From an uncultured Pseudomonadota bacterium (GTDB lineage Bacteria; Myxococcota_A; UBA796; GCA-2862545): 64,000 nt of DNA. Of the stretch, positions 8,243 to 17,051 are shown piece after piece. A program made the translations under genes and the position numbers. The stretch lies in NCBI GenBank assembly GCA_913061235.1, contig CAJXTB010000022.1, positions 51,337-115,336 of the forward strand, read 5' to 3'. Every line of letters starts with the position of its first letter. Position 1 is the stretch's first letter. A model generated the notes under the pieces. That model was given only the letters and a program-made list of their open reading frames with translations, did no database searches and was not told where the DNA came from.

Positions 8243-8853
8243 TGAACGACTCCACTCGCTTCTACGGTGAAAGGAATGTCGAAGCCAAAGGCGTTCGCAG
8301 TGCCTTCGTATTGGTAGGTAAACCCGCCCCAATCGCCGCCAACATTTGGGAACTCAAACCAACTGGACGGGTCCTCCAATCGCGCTCCATACACCCGAGT
8401 TCCACCGTTCGCGCTCACACCGCGCAAGGTCGGAGTGGCCACGGGAAAACCGTCAAACCGTCCATTTTCGCAGAGGGCGTCCTTGTTCATCTCCACCAGG
8501 AAGATGTAGTCGCACTCAGGACATCCCGCGAGAGCATCGGCGTACTGCGGGTCCTCCGTCACGTTTACGCCGGTCTCGATCAGGAAGTCTTCGCAATCCT
8601 CCTGCTGACGGTAGTCGAAGGTGAAGTCACGGATGCCTTCCCAGAAGTACTCAATGGGCGCTTCGGTGTCGGGCTCGACTGTGTCCGGGTCTACGTCAGT
8701 ACCGTCCGTCCCCTCTGGGTCATCCGTCCCGGTGTCCGAGGTATCGTCGTCAGGGTTTGCCGTGTCGTCGAGAGCATTGCCATCAACAAGCACCGCTGTG
8801 GCTGGACCACAACCAACGGCGAGAACGAGTGCCAAAAATAGACCGCTGCGCAT
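8239..8853 (-). CDS. Lipoprotein with Asp/Thr-rich linker
   Basis: 204 aa. The N-terminus MRSGLFLALVLAVGCG has a type II signal with lipobox AVGC. A low-complexity linker rich in Asp, Thr, Pro and Glu (about residues 28-68) then leads to a C-terminal domain of about 135 aa with four Cys (QQEDCEDF, AGCPECDY, DALCENG) and aromatic-rich beta sequence. This architecture is common in myxobacterial surface lipoproteins. The ATG at 8853 is chosen because GGAGG lies 7 bases upstream; an ATG at 8859 is too close to that site. Function unknown. Confidence 0.8.
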   Translation of the reverse strand: MRSGLFLALVLAVGCGPATAVLVDGNALDDTANPDDDTSDTGTDDPEGTDGTDVDPDTVEPDTEAPIEYFWEGIRDFTFDYRQQEDCEDFLIETGVNVTEDPQYADALAGCPECDYIFLVEMNKDALCENGRFDGFPVATPTLRGVSANGGTRVYGARLEDPSSWFEFPNVGGDWGGFTYQYEGTANAFGFDIPFTVEASGVVQ

Positions 8854-8912
8854 GAACATGCCTCCATGAACACACCCTAGCGAATCTGAGCGGTGTTGAC
8901 CGTCAAGTGAGT

Positions 8913-8940
8913 GTCCGCAGCCACCATGGGCTGCACGGAC
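8913..8940 (-). terminator. Hairpin directly after the fabH stop
   Basis: GTCCG-CAGCC (8913-8922) pairs with GGCTG (8929-8933) and CGGAC (8936-8940) past a 2-base bulge; loop 6 bases. It starts one base beyond the fabH stop on the minus strand. There is no T-run, so it is a possible but unproven terminator, or a transcript 3'-end stabiliser. Confidence 0.45.
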
Positions 8941-9972
8941 CTACCAGTCGACGATGGAACAACCCCAGGTAAAACCAGCACCAAAGGCGACCATGGCGAC
9001 CTTCATTCCTGGCTTCAACTTTCCGTTGCGCGTTGATTCTGCGAGCAAGAGCGGAATGGTCGCGGCGGTGGTGTTGCCGAACTTCTGGATGTTGTGCACC
9101 AGCTTTTCGGGCGGAATGTTGAGTTGGTCAGCGACGTACTCATTGATTCGCTTGTTTGCTTGGTGAAAGCAGAACAGGTCAATGTCTTCCGCCGTGATGC
9201 CTTGTTCCCAACACGCCTGCATCAACACTGTGATCATACGTGTGACCGCATGCTTGAAGACGATGCGACCATCCATGTGTGGCCACAACATGTCCGGGGA
9301 GACAATGCCGTTTCCGTCTTCGTCTACGGGAATCATTGGACGCTGGCGGATGTCGAAGATGGACTGCTTGAGGTTGTCCTTGAAGCGACCATCGGCACCC
9401 AGCCACCAGCCACGGATACCCTTGTCTTCTTCAGTAGCCGAGACGATTACAGCGCCGGCGCCGTCGCCAAACAGGCTGTTTACAGCGCGACCGCGGGTGG
9501 TCATGTCCAATCCAGACGAGTGAGTCTCCGCTCCGACCAGCAGAACGTGCTTGGCCATGCCGCAGCGAACTTGTGCCGCAGCCATGGAGAGCCCGTAGAT
9601 GAAACCACTGCACTGATTTCGAATATCGAGGGCCGGGACGAACTTGGCATTCTCCCCTTCGCACAAGCCGAGCTTCTCTTGTAGAAACACGCCGGCGCCT
9701 GGGAACGAGTACTCCGGTGACAACGTAGCAAAGACGATGAGGTCGAGGTCGTGTGCTTCAATTCCGGCGTCTTCAAGGGCCTGCTTCGACGCTTCCAGAG
9801 CAAGGTCGGAGGTGCCAATTCCCTCGTCCGCAAACCGGCGTTCTTCAATGCCGGTGCGCTTAACAATCCACTCGTTGGTGGTGTCGATCCCGTAGTCATT
9901 GACGAGGTCGTCGTTCGTTACCACCCGAGGAGGCACGTACATCCCGGTTCCGGTGATCGTTGCGTTGAGCAT
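8941..9972 (-). CDS. fabH: 3-oxoacyl-ACP synthase III (KASIII)
   Basis: 343 aa thiolase-fold ketosynthase, expected to condense acetyl-CoA (or another primer) with malonyl-ACP at the start of fatty-acid synthesis. The catalytic triad is visible: Cys in DIRNQCSGFIYGL, His in FCFHQANKRI and Asn in KFGNTTAATIPLLL. The N-terminal EWIVKRTGIEERRFA motif and the terminal FGAGFTWG are typical. It stands alone rather than in a fab cluster, so a secondary-metabolite or second FabH role remains possible. The ATG at 9972 has GGAG upstream. Confidence 0.88.
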   Translation of the reverse strand: MLNATITGTGMYVPPRVVTNDDLVNDYGIDTTNEWIVKRTGIEERRFADEGIGTSDLALEASKQALEDAGIEAHDLDLIVFATLSPEYSFPGAGVFLQEKLGLCEGENAKFVPALDIRNQCSGFIYGLSMAAAQVRCGMAKHVLLVGAETHSSGLDMTTRGRAVNSLFGDGAGAVIVSATEEDKGIRGWWLGADGRFKDNLKQSIFDIRQRPMIPVDEDGNGIVSPDMLWPHMDGRIVFKHAVTRMITVLMQACWEQGITAEDIDLFCFHQANKRINEYVADQLNIPPEKLVHNIQKFGNTTAATIPLLLAESTRNGKLKPGMKVAMVAFGAGFTWGCSIVDW

Positions 9973-10034
9973 GTAGTCTCCACAAGGTGTGTTTCAGATC
10001 GCCGCTCTCACACCCCTAGGGACTGCCCGCAACC

Positions 10035-10052
10035 TGCGAAATCCCTTTCGCA
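10035..10052. terminator. Perfect 7-bp inverted repeat between two genes
   Basis: TGCGAAA (10035-10041) and TTTCGCA (10046-10052) form a perfect 7-pair stem with a 4-base loop, 15 bases after the stop at 10067 and about 60 bases before fabH (both minus strand). No T-run follows. It may separate the two units. Confidence 0.35.
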
Positions 10053-10066
10053 CCGTACGCAGGACC

Positions 10067-10834
10067 CTATTCGCGGGTAGCAACGATGTTGAGCGCCGTG
10101 GTGACTGTGGACAAAGCACCGTCTTCCCGGGTGTAGCGAGTCACGAGGGTCGCCTTGGCCTGGGTGTGCTCTGCCCAACCATCCCGTGGGTCCACGCGCG
10201 TCTCCGCAGAAAACGCGACCGAGCCACCGGCACCCAGCGCGTTCGGTCCGGTTGCGTCCTTGGACCAATCGTAGGCGAGCGTGTGGGTGACGATGGGCAC
10301 AATGGGCCCGTCATCACTGCGTGCAAGACGCGCGAGCTCGCAGGTCATGGCCAAGTCGGACGTTGCCGACCAGGACGGGTGCAGTCCAACCTCCCACTGC
10401 ATGCTCGTCTCAATCGCGGGCTCTGGGTATGGAGGAAACAACGCCAACAACAGCACACGGCCGGCGTTACCGTCATCTGAATCAGCCAACGCCTCTGCAC
10501 GCTCATTGACCACTGGAACCACGCTGCCCAGGTCATCCAAGAGGAACGCCTTGACGAACCCAGCCATAGGGTCAGCTACGTCATCTTCGTCAAGCGTGCC
10601 GTCCTTGACCCAAAAGTCGCTGCGATGGGCGAAAGGACGCACCAAAGCCGTCTGTCCTTCGAGACGCAAGACCTCGCAATCAACGGCACTGGTGACCATG
10701 GCAATCATGGTCTCGTCGGTGGCACCGGGGGTCTCAATACATAGGTCAACGTCCATGCGAACAACCCATCGCACAGTAGACCCAGGGACCAAACGATAGC
10801 GAAGGGCGATGGCGTCGCCTACGTTGACGCGCAT
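10067..10834 (-). CDS. Hypothetical protein, tandem paralogue B
   Basis: 255 aa, beta-rich, with no signal peptide, membrane span or known motif. It appears paralogous to the gene just upstream: both open with a short beta segment, both have a DP(M/L)A segment before a Pro/Gly stretch, LLALFPPYPE here versus LDTLFPPLPE there, a comparable Trp-bearing segment, and a C-terminal AETRVDPRDGWAEH versus EVSFRSEDGWAHR. The ATG overlaps the upstream stop as TGATG, so translation is probably coupled. Beta-rich sequences of this type resemble DUF6263-like proteins, but that is only a suggestion. Confidence 0.65.
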   Translation of the reverse strand: MRVNVGDAIALRYRLVPGSTVRWVVRMDVDLCIETPGATDETMIAMVTSAVDCEVLRLEGQTALVRPFAHRSDFWVKDGTLDEDDVADPMAGFVKAFLLDDLGSVVPVVNERAEALADSDDGNAGRVLLLALFPPYPEPAIETSMQWEVGLHPSWSATSDLAMTCELARLARSDDGPIVPIVTHTLAYDWSKDATGPNALGAGGSVAFSAETRVDPRDGWAEHTQAKATLVTRYTREDGALSTVTTALNIVATRE

Positions 10835-11553
10835 CAGGCCTGTGCCTCTAGCAGCATCTCTACGATGGTCTGAATGGTTCGCGCGCCGGCCTCAGAGTCG
10901 TCGGAGCCAATACGGAGCGTGGACTCCACCCGCGCGTCTACGCGATGTGCCCATCCGTCCTCTGAGCGAAAGCTGACCTCTGCCATTCGACGGGTCTCAC
11001 CCTGTACCTGCACGCCTTCCATACCGGAACCGGCACTCCAGGCATGCCCGGAAAAGGTGCCAACGACGGACCGGATGACAGCGTCGTCACCTGCTTCCCG
11101 ACCGATGAAGCGTGCATGCACGATTAGGGGATCTTCGGTGTCTTCGTCGGCCGACGAGCGCGACCACACATCACCATCATTCACCGGCCCCTCTGGTAGC
11201 GGTGGAAACAGCGTGTCGAGCGTACCTGCAGTCGCGTCCTGCTGCGGGTCCACCGGACCGTCATTGTCACCGCGCGGGCCTACGCGAATGTACGGAGGAA
11301 TCGCTGCGAGCGGATCACCGACGTCTGCCTCACCGAAAAATCCGTCACCGGGGACTTCGCCTTCGAGCTGCTCGGTGTGAATCGACAGTAGAGCGCCCGT
11401 GTCATCCACGCTGTCTACCGTGGCCACCAATCGACCGGTGAGCTCGGCAATTTGACTGACAGGGCCGTCGCCCTTGCGCTCGATCTGCACAGTGACGCGC
11501 ATCTGGAGGGCGTAGGTGTGAACGGAACCGGCTGTAAACTGGTACTGGAGCAT
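10834..11553 (-). CDS. Hypothetical protein, tandem paralogue A
   Basis: 239 aa, beginning MLQYQFTAGSVHTYALQMRV, a beta-strand-rich protein with GALLSIHTEQLEGEVPG and LDTLFPPLPEGPVNDGDVW. It shares layout and short motifs with the downstream gene, so the pair looks like an old tandem duplication. No export signal or catalytic motif is visible. GAGG precedes the ATG. It follows the sulfatase-like gene by 33 bases on the same strand and may belong to the same transcript as that gene and the glycosyltransferase. Confidence 0.65.
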   Translation of the reverse strand: MLQYQFTAGSVHTYALQMRVTVQIERKGDGPVSQIAELTGRLVATVDSVDDTGALLSIHTEQLEGEVPGDGFFGEADVGDPLAAIPPYIRVGPRGDNDGPVDPQQDATAGTLDTLFPPLPEGPVNDGDVWSRSSADEDTEDPLIVHARFIGREAGDDAVIRSVVGTFSGHAWSAGSGMEGVQVQGETRRMAEVSFRSEDGWAHRVDARVESTLRIGSDDSEAGARTIQTIVEMLLEAQA

Positions 11554-11586
11554 GAAAGCCTCGGGGTCAGGTACCGACGATGTACC

Positions 11587-13545
11587 TCACGGATCGGCGT
11601 AGCCCAAACGAATGAGCAGGGCGCGCATCTCTGCTCCTAAGGCCGCGGACTCCCCGGTCGCAGAAACCCCGACCGCTGGGAGGGCCGACTGTAGACTGCG
11701 AAGCCGTTGGGAGCTGCCTTGTTCCGCCATTCCTACCTGCTGCGATTCGCTAGGATCATCCGCAATATTGTACATCTCAAAGCCAAGACCGTAGTGCTCA
11801 ATGAGCTTGTCCGCACCGCGTCGAGCCGCCTGCTGTTCGGGCCCCCACCGCATGCCCTCCGCAACCAAGATGCGCTGCGAATCTAAGCCCTGGGATGACG
11901 CCCCCACTTCAGGCATTGGCTGGCCATCGAATCGGGTGTCGATTCCAAGCTCGAACACGTCGTTGAGGGTTGGAAAGACATCTACCAGGCCAACCATTCG
12001 CTGAACATGACGGCCAGATCGGCCAGGAACGCGGACGATCATTGGCACCTGAAGCACCTCTTCGTACATCGTGTGTCCATGGCGAACGCCTTCAGGCGCG
12101 CCCTCGGGTGCCTGTCGGCCTTCGTCCAACTCTTCGCCGTGGTCTGCGGTCACGATGACCCAAGCGTCTCGAGAGACATGGGTGAGCAGCCGTCCGATCT
12201 GACGGTCTACGCGGTGAATCGCCGCATCGTAGTTGTCCGAATAGGAGCGACGTTCTGGAGCCTGTACCGCCTCAGCATCATGGTCCAAGGTCAGGTGTGG
12301 ACCATGGACGTCCATGTAGTGCACTACCATCATCCATCCTGTGTCTCCGAGGGATTGGATCTGTGCTGCAGCTGCGTCGGTCACCTGTTCGGCAGGGCGA
12401 AACTCCGCCATGGTCAGAGCGTTCAGCCCAGCCACCCGGAGGGGATGAACAGCGACGGGCTGAGCGTAGGGGCCCACCCGGTCGTCGTAGACTTGAAAGC
12501 CACGTTCAAAGCCAAATGCCGCCGTCGTCCATGGGTTTGTGGTGACACCAACCGTTGTATACCCAGCATTTCGGAACGCCTGGGCCATGACCGGGACATC
12601 CCGTCGAAGGCTCGACAGCGAGTTGCCAGCCCCGTTGTTCACACCCGCGCCATGGCCGTTCGGGAAGCGCCCGGTAAACAGCGAACCCATGGCAGGAAGG
12701 GTCCAAGGAGCCGCGCCCCAGGCGTTGTCGAACACGACTGAGCGGCGCGCGAGGGCATCGAGATTTGGCGACGTGTTGCGTGCGTAGCCATAGGCCCCCA
12801 GGTGGTCGGGCCTCAGGGTGTCGACAACAATGATGACGACCGGTGGCCCGTCGGACTGGGACGCGACGCCGACAGGCGCATGCGGAATGTCGACCGACGC
12901 ATACACTCCCCAACCGAGCAGGTTGGCGAAAATCACCGGGAGAACTGCACCGGTCTTTGCGACCTTCTGCCCAACCAACACGGTGAGTGCTGCCACGCCC
13001 GCAGCGGCCAAGAGCACGCCAATGTCCACCACAAGTGCAATCGGGGCGACCGGCGACGGCAGCAAGTGCAGGTTCAGCGGGAGACCAAGTGCGAGTGCGA
13101 TGAACAGCCCGCTGCCTATTCCGAGCTTTCGTTCATCTGAGATTGGAGAATGGGCGATGAACACACCGAGGGCCACGCCAATCGGCACAAGAATCAGTCC
13201 CACCGCGGGTGGCAGTCCCGTCTCGGCCAAGAGCATGCCGAGCTTGCCTGACAGCAAATAGGCGCCAACAGACACCCCCATGGCCACAGCCCAAGCACCC
13301 GCGCGCAGGCCAGCCGCACCGAGCAACGCACCGGCTCCACCACCGATCAGCAGGTAGGTGACGAGGACGCTGTCGAAGTCTGGTCCTACAGGAATACTCA
13401 AGCCGAGCCAACGGACCAACGACCACTCCCACCCTGCAAATGCTGCTGCCGCTGCAAGACCCGTCATCGCGCCCATCACCACCATGGTTGTGCTGGTCGG
13501 AGGAGCGACTTCGTCTTGCTCTGGTGCTGGGGTGATGGTGCTCAT
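11587..13545 (-). CDS. Membrane sulfatase-like protein (alkaline phosphatase superfamily, Thr at nucleophile position)
   Basis: 652 aa. The first 220 residues contain roughly seven hydrophobic helices; the C-terminal domain is of sulfatase type and should face the periplasm. Metal-site Asp is in IVVDTLRPDHLGAYGY, a second metal segment is TADHGEEL, and the nucleophile region is APWTLPAMGSLFTGRFP. Classic sulfatases have C/S-x-P-x-R here; this protein has T-L-P-A-M, so formylglycine cannot form and the enzyme may act as a phospho- or other transferase using Thr, as lipoteichoic acid and phosphoethanolamine transferases do. The ATG at 13545 overlaps the glycosyltransferase stop (ATGA), which decides the start over a longer frame to 13626. 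Confidence 0.8.
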   Translation of the reverse strand: MSTITPAPEQDEVAPPTSTTMVVMGAMTGLAAAAAFAGWEWSLVRWLGLSIPVGPDFDSVLVTYLLIGGGAGALLGAAGLRAGAWAVAMGVSVGAYLLSGKLGMLLAETGLPPAVGLILVPIGVALGVFIAHSPISDERKLGIGSGLFIALALGLPLNLHLLPSPVAPIALVVDIGVLLAAAGVAALTVLVGQKVAKTGAVLPVIFANLLGWGVYASVDIPHAPVGVASQSDGPPVVIIVVDTLRPDHLGAYGYARNTSPNLDALARRSVVFDNAWGAAPWTLPAMGSLFTGRFPNGHGAGVNNGAGNSLSSLRRDVPVMAQAFRNAGYTTVGVTTNPWTTAAFGFERGFQVYDDRVGPYAQPVAVHPLRVAGLNALTMAEFRPAEQVTDAAAAQIQSLGDTGWMMVVHYMDVHGPHLTLDHDAEAVQAPERRSYSDNYDAAIHRVDRQIGRLLTHVSRDAWVIVTADHGEELDEGRQAPEGAPEGVRHGHTMYEEVLQVPMIVRVPGRSGRHVQRMVGLVDVFPTLNDVFELGIDTRFDGQPMPEVGASSQGLDSQRILVAEGMRWGPEQQAARRGADKLIEHYGLGFEMYNIADDPSESQQVGMAEQGSSQRLRSLQSALPAVGVSATGESAALGAEMRALLIRLGYADP

Positions 13546-14498
13546 GAGTGGCGTCCATAGCGCGCGGCATCTCCGGCTTCGTACCCCAAACGGGCCGATT
13601 GCCCACAAGCAACTCCTTGAGCCCACGCATCCATCAGCCGCCCGACCACACCCGGGTCACGCCAAAGAACGGCGCATTTGCCGGCAATGCCAGCGAAGGT
13701 CACCTGAGCTCGGAGTGCCTGAGCCACGCCTCTCTGGGAGCAGACAAACAAGGCCGTGTTGTGAAAACGCCACCAAGCGGTCTGCTCAGCCTCACCTAGC
13801 CGCACTCCGCCCGTTGGCGCAGAGAGGTGCACGAGCTCGGCATCCGCAGCAAATCGAACCCGCCATCCACGACGGCGCACACGCTCGCTGGCGTCCGCGT
13901 CTTCCAGCAACGATGAGCCGCCGTAGCGCGAATCGAACCCACCGCTGAGCACCAGTTGCTCACGCCGAAAGGACATATTCGCGCCTTTGGCTACTTGGAC
14001 ATCGGTGTCCGTCAGCCCGCCAAGATTGGTGTGAACGCGCCCGTCTCGTCCCACTCGGTTGGCCGTGCCAGCGTGATTTGGCCGTGCATGGCGCTCCACA
14101 ATGCGTCCCGACACAACCCCAACGCCCTCGCTGGACAGGTGCCGATGGTGCGCCTGCAAAAAATCAGGCATCAAGCGGACATCGTCGTCGATAAACACAA
14201 CATGGTCTGCGGTGGTGAGGTCCAACGCCACATTTCGCGCACGCGGCAAACCAGCACGGTCCGCTCGAACGAGCCGAACGCGTGGGTCGTTCATGGCGTG
14301 GATTTTCGCTCGCAATTCACGGGCATCTGGGTCGGCCGATTGGTCGACGACGATGACCTCACTCAGCGCCGAACACCCTTGTTTCAGCACGTCCTGCACC
14401 GCACGAGCCGCAAGAGTCGGTCGGTCCAAGGTGCACAGTAGTAGGCCAAGAGATGAGGGCACGTCGCTCCGTGTCGTGAGCGGACTGTATCCGTTCAC
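13542..14498 (-). CDS. Family 2 glycosyltransferase
   Basis: 318 aa GT-A-fold enzyme. The nucleotide-sugar binding start is LGLLLCTLDRPTLAARAV, followed by SEVIVVDQSADP and the DxD-type motif HVVFIDDDVRLMPDFLQ. A further acidic segment (SLLEDADASERVRRRGWRV) fits the acceptor/catalytic base region of the ED-x-D type. The C-terminus is amphipathic and may touch the membrane. The gene begins at a GTG (14498) and is translationally coupled to the downstream sulfatase-like gene, so the two probably modify the same surface glycan or teichoic-like polymer. Confidence 0.85.
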   Translation of the reverse strand: MNGYSPLTTRSDVPSSLGLLLCTLDRPTLAARAVQDVLKQGCSALSEVIVVDQSADPDARELRAKIHAMNDPRVRLVRADRAGLPRARNVALDLTTADHVVFIDDDVRLMPDFLQAHHRHLSSEGVGVVSGRIVERHARPNHAGTANRVGRDGRVHTNLGGLTDTDVQVAKGANMSFRREQLVLSGGFDSRYGGSSLLEDADASERVRRRGWRVRFAADAELVHLSAPTGGVRLGEAEQTAWWRFHNTALFVCSQRGVAQALRAQVTFAGIAGKCAVLWRDPGVVGRLMDAWAQGVACGQSARLGYEAGDAARYGRHS

Positions 14499-14533
14499 CG
14501 AACTTCGGCGTTAGGCGGCACCCTGGAGGTCTC

Positions 14534-15703
14534 TTGGACGAACTGTCAATCGACTGGATGTTCCCTGGCGGAGAAGGTGGTGCCCGTCTGGGCAAGCGAA
14601 CCGTGGTGGTCCCAGGGGCACTTCCCGGAGAGACCGTACGAGCCAAAGTACCGGCGGGAAAAGGCCTGGGCCGAGCCGAAGAGATCAGCGTGATCACCCC
14701 GAGTGCGCATCGCCAGGCCCCCCCCTGCCCGTACACAGCGCACTGCGGCGGCTGCGACTTGGCACATGCTGAGCCCAGCCAACGTCTGGCGTGGCTCGCT
14801 GCCACCCACGCGCGGAGTCTCGGCCTAGACGCGCTGCCCATCACCGCCTCACCGCGCCGAGACGCCAGGGCTAGAGTGCGGCTGAGCGTAGACAATGGAA
14901 AGATTGGCTACCGCGCGCCACGCTCCCACGACCTCGTCAGCATCGACACCTGCAGCATTGCCCGACCCGAGATTCAGACCATCATCGGCAAGCTGGCCGC
15001 TCTTCCGGCAGACGCCTTCCACACCGTCGAAAACATCGAACTGCGCTCGGACGGTGAGCGCTGTGTGGCCGACGTAGACGGCAGAAGCTTGTCGCAAGCG
15101 TTGTTGGACGTCCTCCAACACGTCGCGATCAAGGGCCGTGTGATCTGCGGAGACCCAACCCTGTGGCTGGACAACGGTGGCCCGTTGCTGCGCGCCTCTC
15201 CCGGGACCTTCTTCCAGGTCAACCATGAGGTCAACCGCGCGATGGTGGCGTGGATTGTTGAGCAGGCCGAAGGCGTAAAGAGCGTAGCCGACCTGTACGC
15301 AGGAATCGGCAACTTTACACTTCCACTCGCCCAAATGGGTGCTCACGTGCGAAGCGTGGAGACCGTTCAATCCGCGGTTGCGGACTGTTCTGCGAGTGCC
15401 CGAAAAGCAGGACTGGCCGACCGCATCACGGCCGTCGCAACAGATGCTGACCGCTACAGACCCGAAGAGAACTTCGTCGAGCTCATTGTCTTGGACCCAC
15501 CAAGGCGCGGCTGTTCGGCGCTGATCAAACGCATTGGCGTAGCAAGAACGCCCCGCGTCATCCTGGTGTCCTGCGATCCACGCTCCGCCGTTCGCGACAC
15601 GAAATTGCTCCGCGAGTCTGGGTACAAACTCAAGGCTGCGCGAGGCTTCGACCTGTTCCCCGACACCCATCACGCGGAGTTGGCAACGGCGTGGGCCCGC
15701 TAG
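14534..15703 (+). CDS. TrmA/RlmD-family RNA (uracil-5-)-methyltransferase
   Basis: 389 aa. An N-terminal TRAM-like domain (about residues 1-55) precedes an iron-sulfur cluster region with Cys in CPYTAHCGGCDLAH and later DTCSI. The methyltransferase domain has SPGTFFQVNHEVN, DLYAGIGNFTLPLA (SAM loop), LDPPRRGC and the catalytic VSCDPRS. It should transfer a methyl group from SAM to C5 of a uridine in 23S rRNA (RlmD-like) or tRNA. The start is a TTG at 14534 supported by GGAGG shortly upstream; it is divergent from the glycosyltransferase gene. Confidence 0.85.
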   Translation: MDELSIDWMFPGGEGGARLGKRTVVVPGALPGETVRAKVPAGKGLGRAEEISVITPSAHRQAPPCPYTAHCGGCDLAHAEPSQRLAWLAATHARSLGLDALPITASPRRDARARVRLSVDNGKIGYRAPRSHDLVSIDTCSIARPEIQTIIGKLAALPADAFHTVENIELRSDGERCVADVDGRSLSQALLDVLQHVAIKGRVICGDPTLWLDNGGPLLRASPGTFFQVNHEVNRAMVAWIVEQAEGVKSVADLYAGIGNFTLPLAQMGAHVRSVETVQSAVADCSASARKAGLADRITAVATDADRYRPEENFVELIVLDPPRRGCSALIKRIGVARTPRVILVSCDPRSAVRDTKLLRESGYKLKAARGFDLFPDTHHAELATAWAR

Positions 15704-15742
15704 TCCGTCGCCGGGTGTAGTCTGCGCGGTCTGGAGGGTCCT

Positions 15743-16234
15743 ATGTCCAAGGGTGCATACGGCGAGCAAGCGCTCGAACTACTCGGTCAGTTCTTTGAGA
15801 ACGCCGGAATCAACGCGACCAAGATCGAAACCGAACCTGCCTACAGCATTGTCTTGGGCGGCGACCACGGCTTGATGCCGGCGATGGCAGGGCTTCTGAT
15901 GGATCGCCATCAGTTCGTCACCTACGTGGCCGCACCGTCCACCTGCCCGGCAGACCGCCGCGGCGCCGTCGCAGAGTTCGTCGCCCGTGCCAACTGGGGG
16001 CTGCCGATGGGCAACTTCGAGCTGGATATGGATGACGGGTCCGTCCGCTTCAAATCCAGCGTGGACTACGAGAACGTGGGCCTGACCCAGGAACTGGTGC
16101 GCAACACCTTCGCGCCGGCAGCCTTCACAATGGACCGATATTTGGAAGGCCTGCTGGCTGTGATGTACGGCAGTAAGCAACCTGCCGATGTCATCGAAGC
16201 AATCGAATCCGACAGCCCCGGTGATGTCGGCTAG
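15743..16234 (+). CDS. YbjN-like domain protein
   Basis: 163 aa, soluble. The fold is suggested by FVTYVAAPSTCPADRRGAVA, LPMGNFELDMDDGSVRFKSS and the C-terminal DRYLEGLLAVMYG, the layout of YbjN/T3SS-chaperone-like domains. Such proteins are often chaperones or regulators of secretion and stress. A strong GGAGGG lies 4 bases before the ATG. It is the first gene of a plus-strand set that leads directly into a spike-like protein and a PAAR tip, so a chaperone role for secreted spike cargo is possible but unproven. Confidence 0.65.
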   Translation: MSKGAYGEQALELLGQFFENAGINATKIETEPAYSIVLGGDHGLMPAMAGLLMDRHQFVTYVAAPSTCPADRRGAVAEFVARANWGLPMGNFELDMDDGSVRFKSSVDYENVGLTQELVRNTFAPAAFTMDRYLEGLLAVMYGSKQPADVIEAIESDSPGDVG

Positions 16235-16273
16235 TCTATGACTAGGCAGGTCCCCTGTCTGACGGAAGGTTCT

Positions 16274-16630
16274 ATGTCCTCTCGCGTGCTCGATGCTCTC
16301 AGACCGCCCAAACAAGCCACTGAGCTTGAGAGCGGTCACGTTGTTGTTGTCACTCATGACGACCAGATCGAAGTGCGTGCAGCGAGTGGCGACGTACAAG
16401 TTCGCATCACACTCGGGGATGGCGTACCGGTGGTGAGCGTCACGGGCGCTCGCTTGGAGTTGGACAGTCCAGATGCCGTGCGTGTCAACGCGCGGACCTT
16501 TGAAGTACGGACGACGGACAGCGTCGACATCCGCACGGAAGGGACCATGGAGCTGTCCAGTGGTAAGGGCATGAACGTCTTTGCCGACGAAGACTTTACG
16601 GCGCGCGCGCCGTGTATTTGGCTGAATTAG
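16274..16630 (+). CDS. Spike-like beta-helix protein (VgrG C-terminal/DUF3540-like)
   Basis: 118 aa. The C-terminal half is a run of short beta strands of the kind that form the triple beta-helix of gp5/VgrG spikes (ARTFEVRTTDSVDIRTEG, then TMELSSGKGMNVFADEDFT). The N-terminus resembles DUF3540-type proteins found with T6SS and CIS tips. I use the ATG at 16274, which has GGAAGG 4 bases upstream, rather than an in-frame ATG at 16238. It lies 9 bases before the PAAR-type gene, so the two probably build one spike tip, possibly a second tip for the CIS encoded on the opposite strand. Confidence 0.6.
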   Translation: MSSRVLDALRPPKQATELESGHVVVVTHDDQIEVRAASGDVQVRITLGDGVPVVSVTGARLELDSPDAVRVNARTFEVRTTDSVDIRTEGTMELSSGKGMNVFADEDFTARAPCIWLN

Positions 16631-16639
16631 GGAGCACGC

Positions 16640-17047
16640 ATGGGCAAGTTTGCAGCACAGACCGGCGGAATGATGAAGCAGGATGCACCGCACTGCCATG
16701 CGCCCATTCATCCACCCGCACCCACACCCACTCCGGCACCACACCCTGGACTTCCGCTGACCCTGATTGGTCCTGGCGGCCCCGCATCCAAGGTGTTTGT
16801 TGGCGGAAAGCCGGCAGCGGTCGAGAACGACATGTCCACCCCGTGCATGCTGCCCGGCTGCGTACCTGGCGGCCCCGGCAAGGTGGCCCCAGCTCCTCTC
16901 GGAGCGTCACTCACCGTCAAGTTCGGCGGCAAGGGTGCGGCAGTGGTTGGTGGAATGACATTGCACCAAGCCTGCGTCGCTCCAATTCCAGGCCCGGTGG
17001 GGAAAATCTTGCCTCCCGGCGCACCTACAGTGAAGATCGGGGCGTAG
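16640..17047 (+). CDS. PAAR/DUF4150-type spike tip protein
   Basis: 135 aa with two PAAR-like halves: a Pro-rich HAPIHPPAPTPTPAPHP start, then LIGPGGPASKVFVGGKPAAV with DMSTPC, and a second LTVKFGGKGAAVVGGM with LHQAC before a final PPGAPTVKIG. His and Cys residues are placed as expected for a metal-stabilised conical tip. PAAR proteins cap the VgrG/gp5 spike of T6SS, phage tails and eCIS. GGGAG precedes the ATG. This is the only tip candidate in the window and lies outside the main CIS operon, on the opposite strand. Confidence 0.75.
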   Translation: MGKFAAQTGGMMKQDAPHCHAPIHPPAPTPTPAPHPGLPLTLIGPGGPASKVFVGGKPAAVENDMSTPCMLPGCVPGGPGKVAPAPLGASLTVKFGGKGAAVVGGMTLHQACVAPIPGPVGKILPPGAPTVKIGA

Positions 17048-17051
17048 ACAC

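Noticed and set aside
13546..13626. N-terminal extension of the sulfatase-like protein
   Set aside because: The overlap ATGA at 13545 and the start of the hydrophobic domain support the shorter form.
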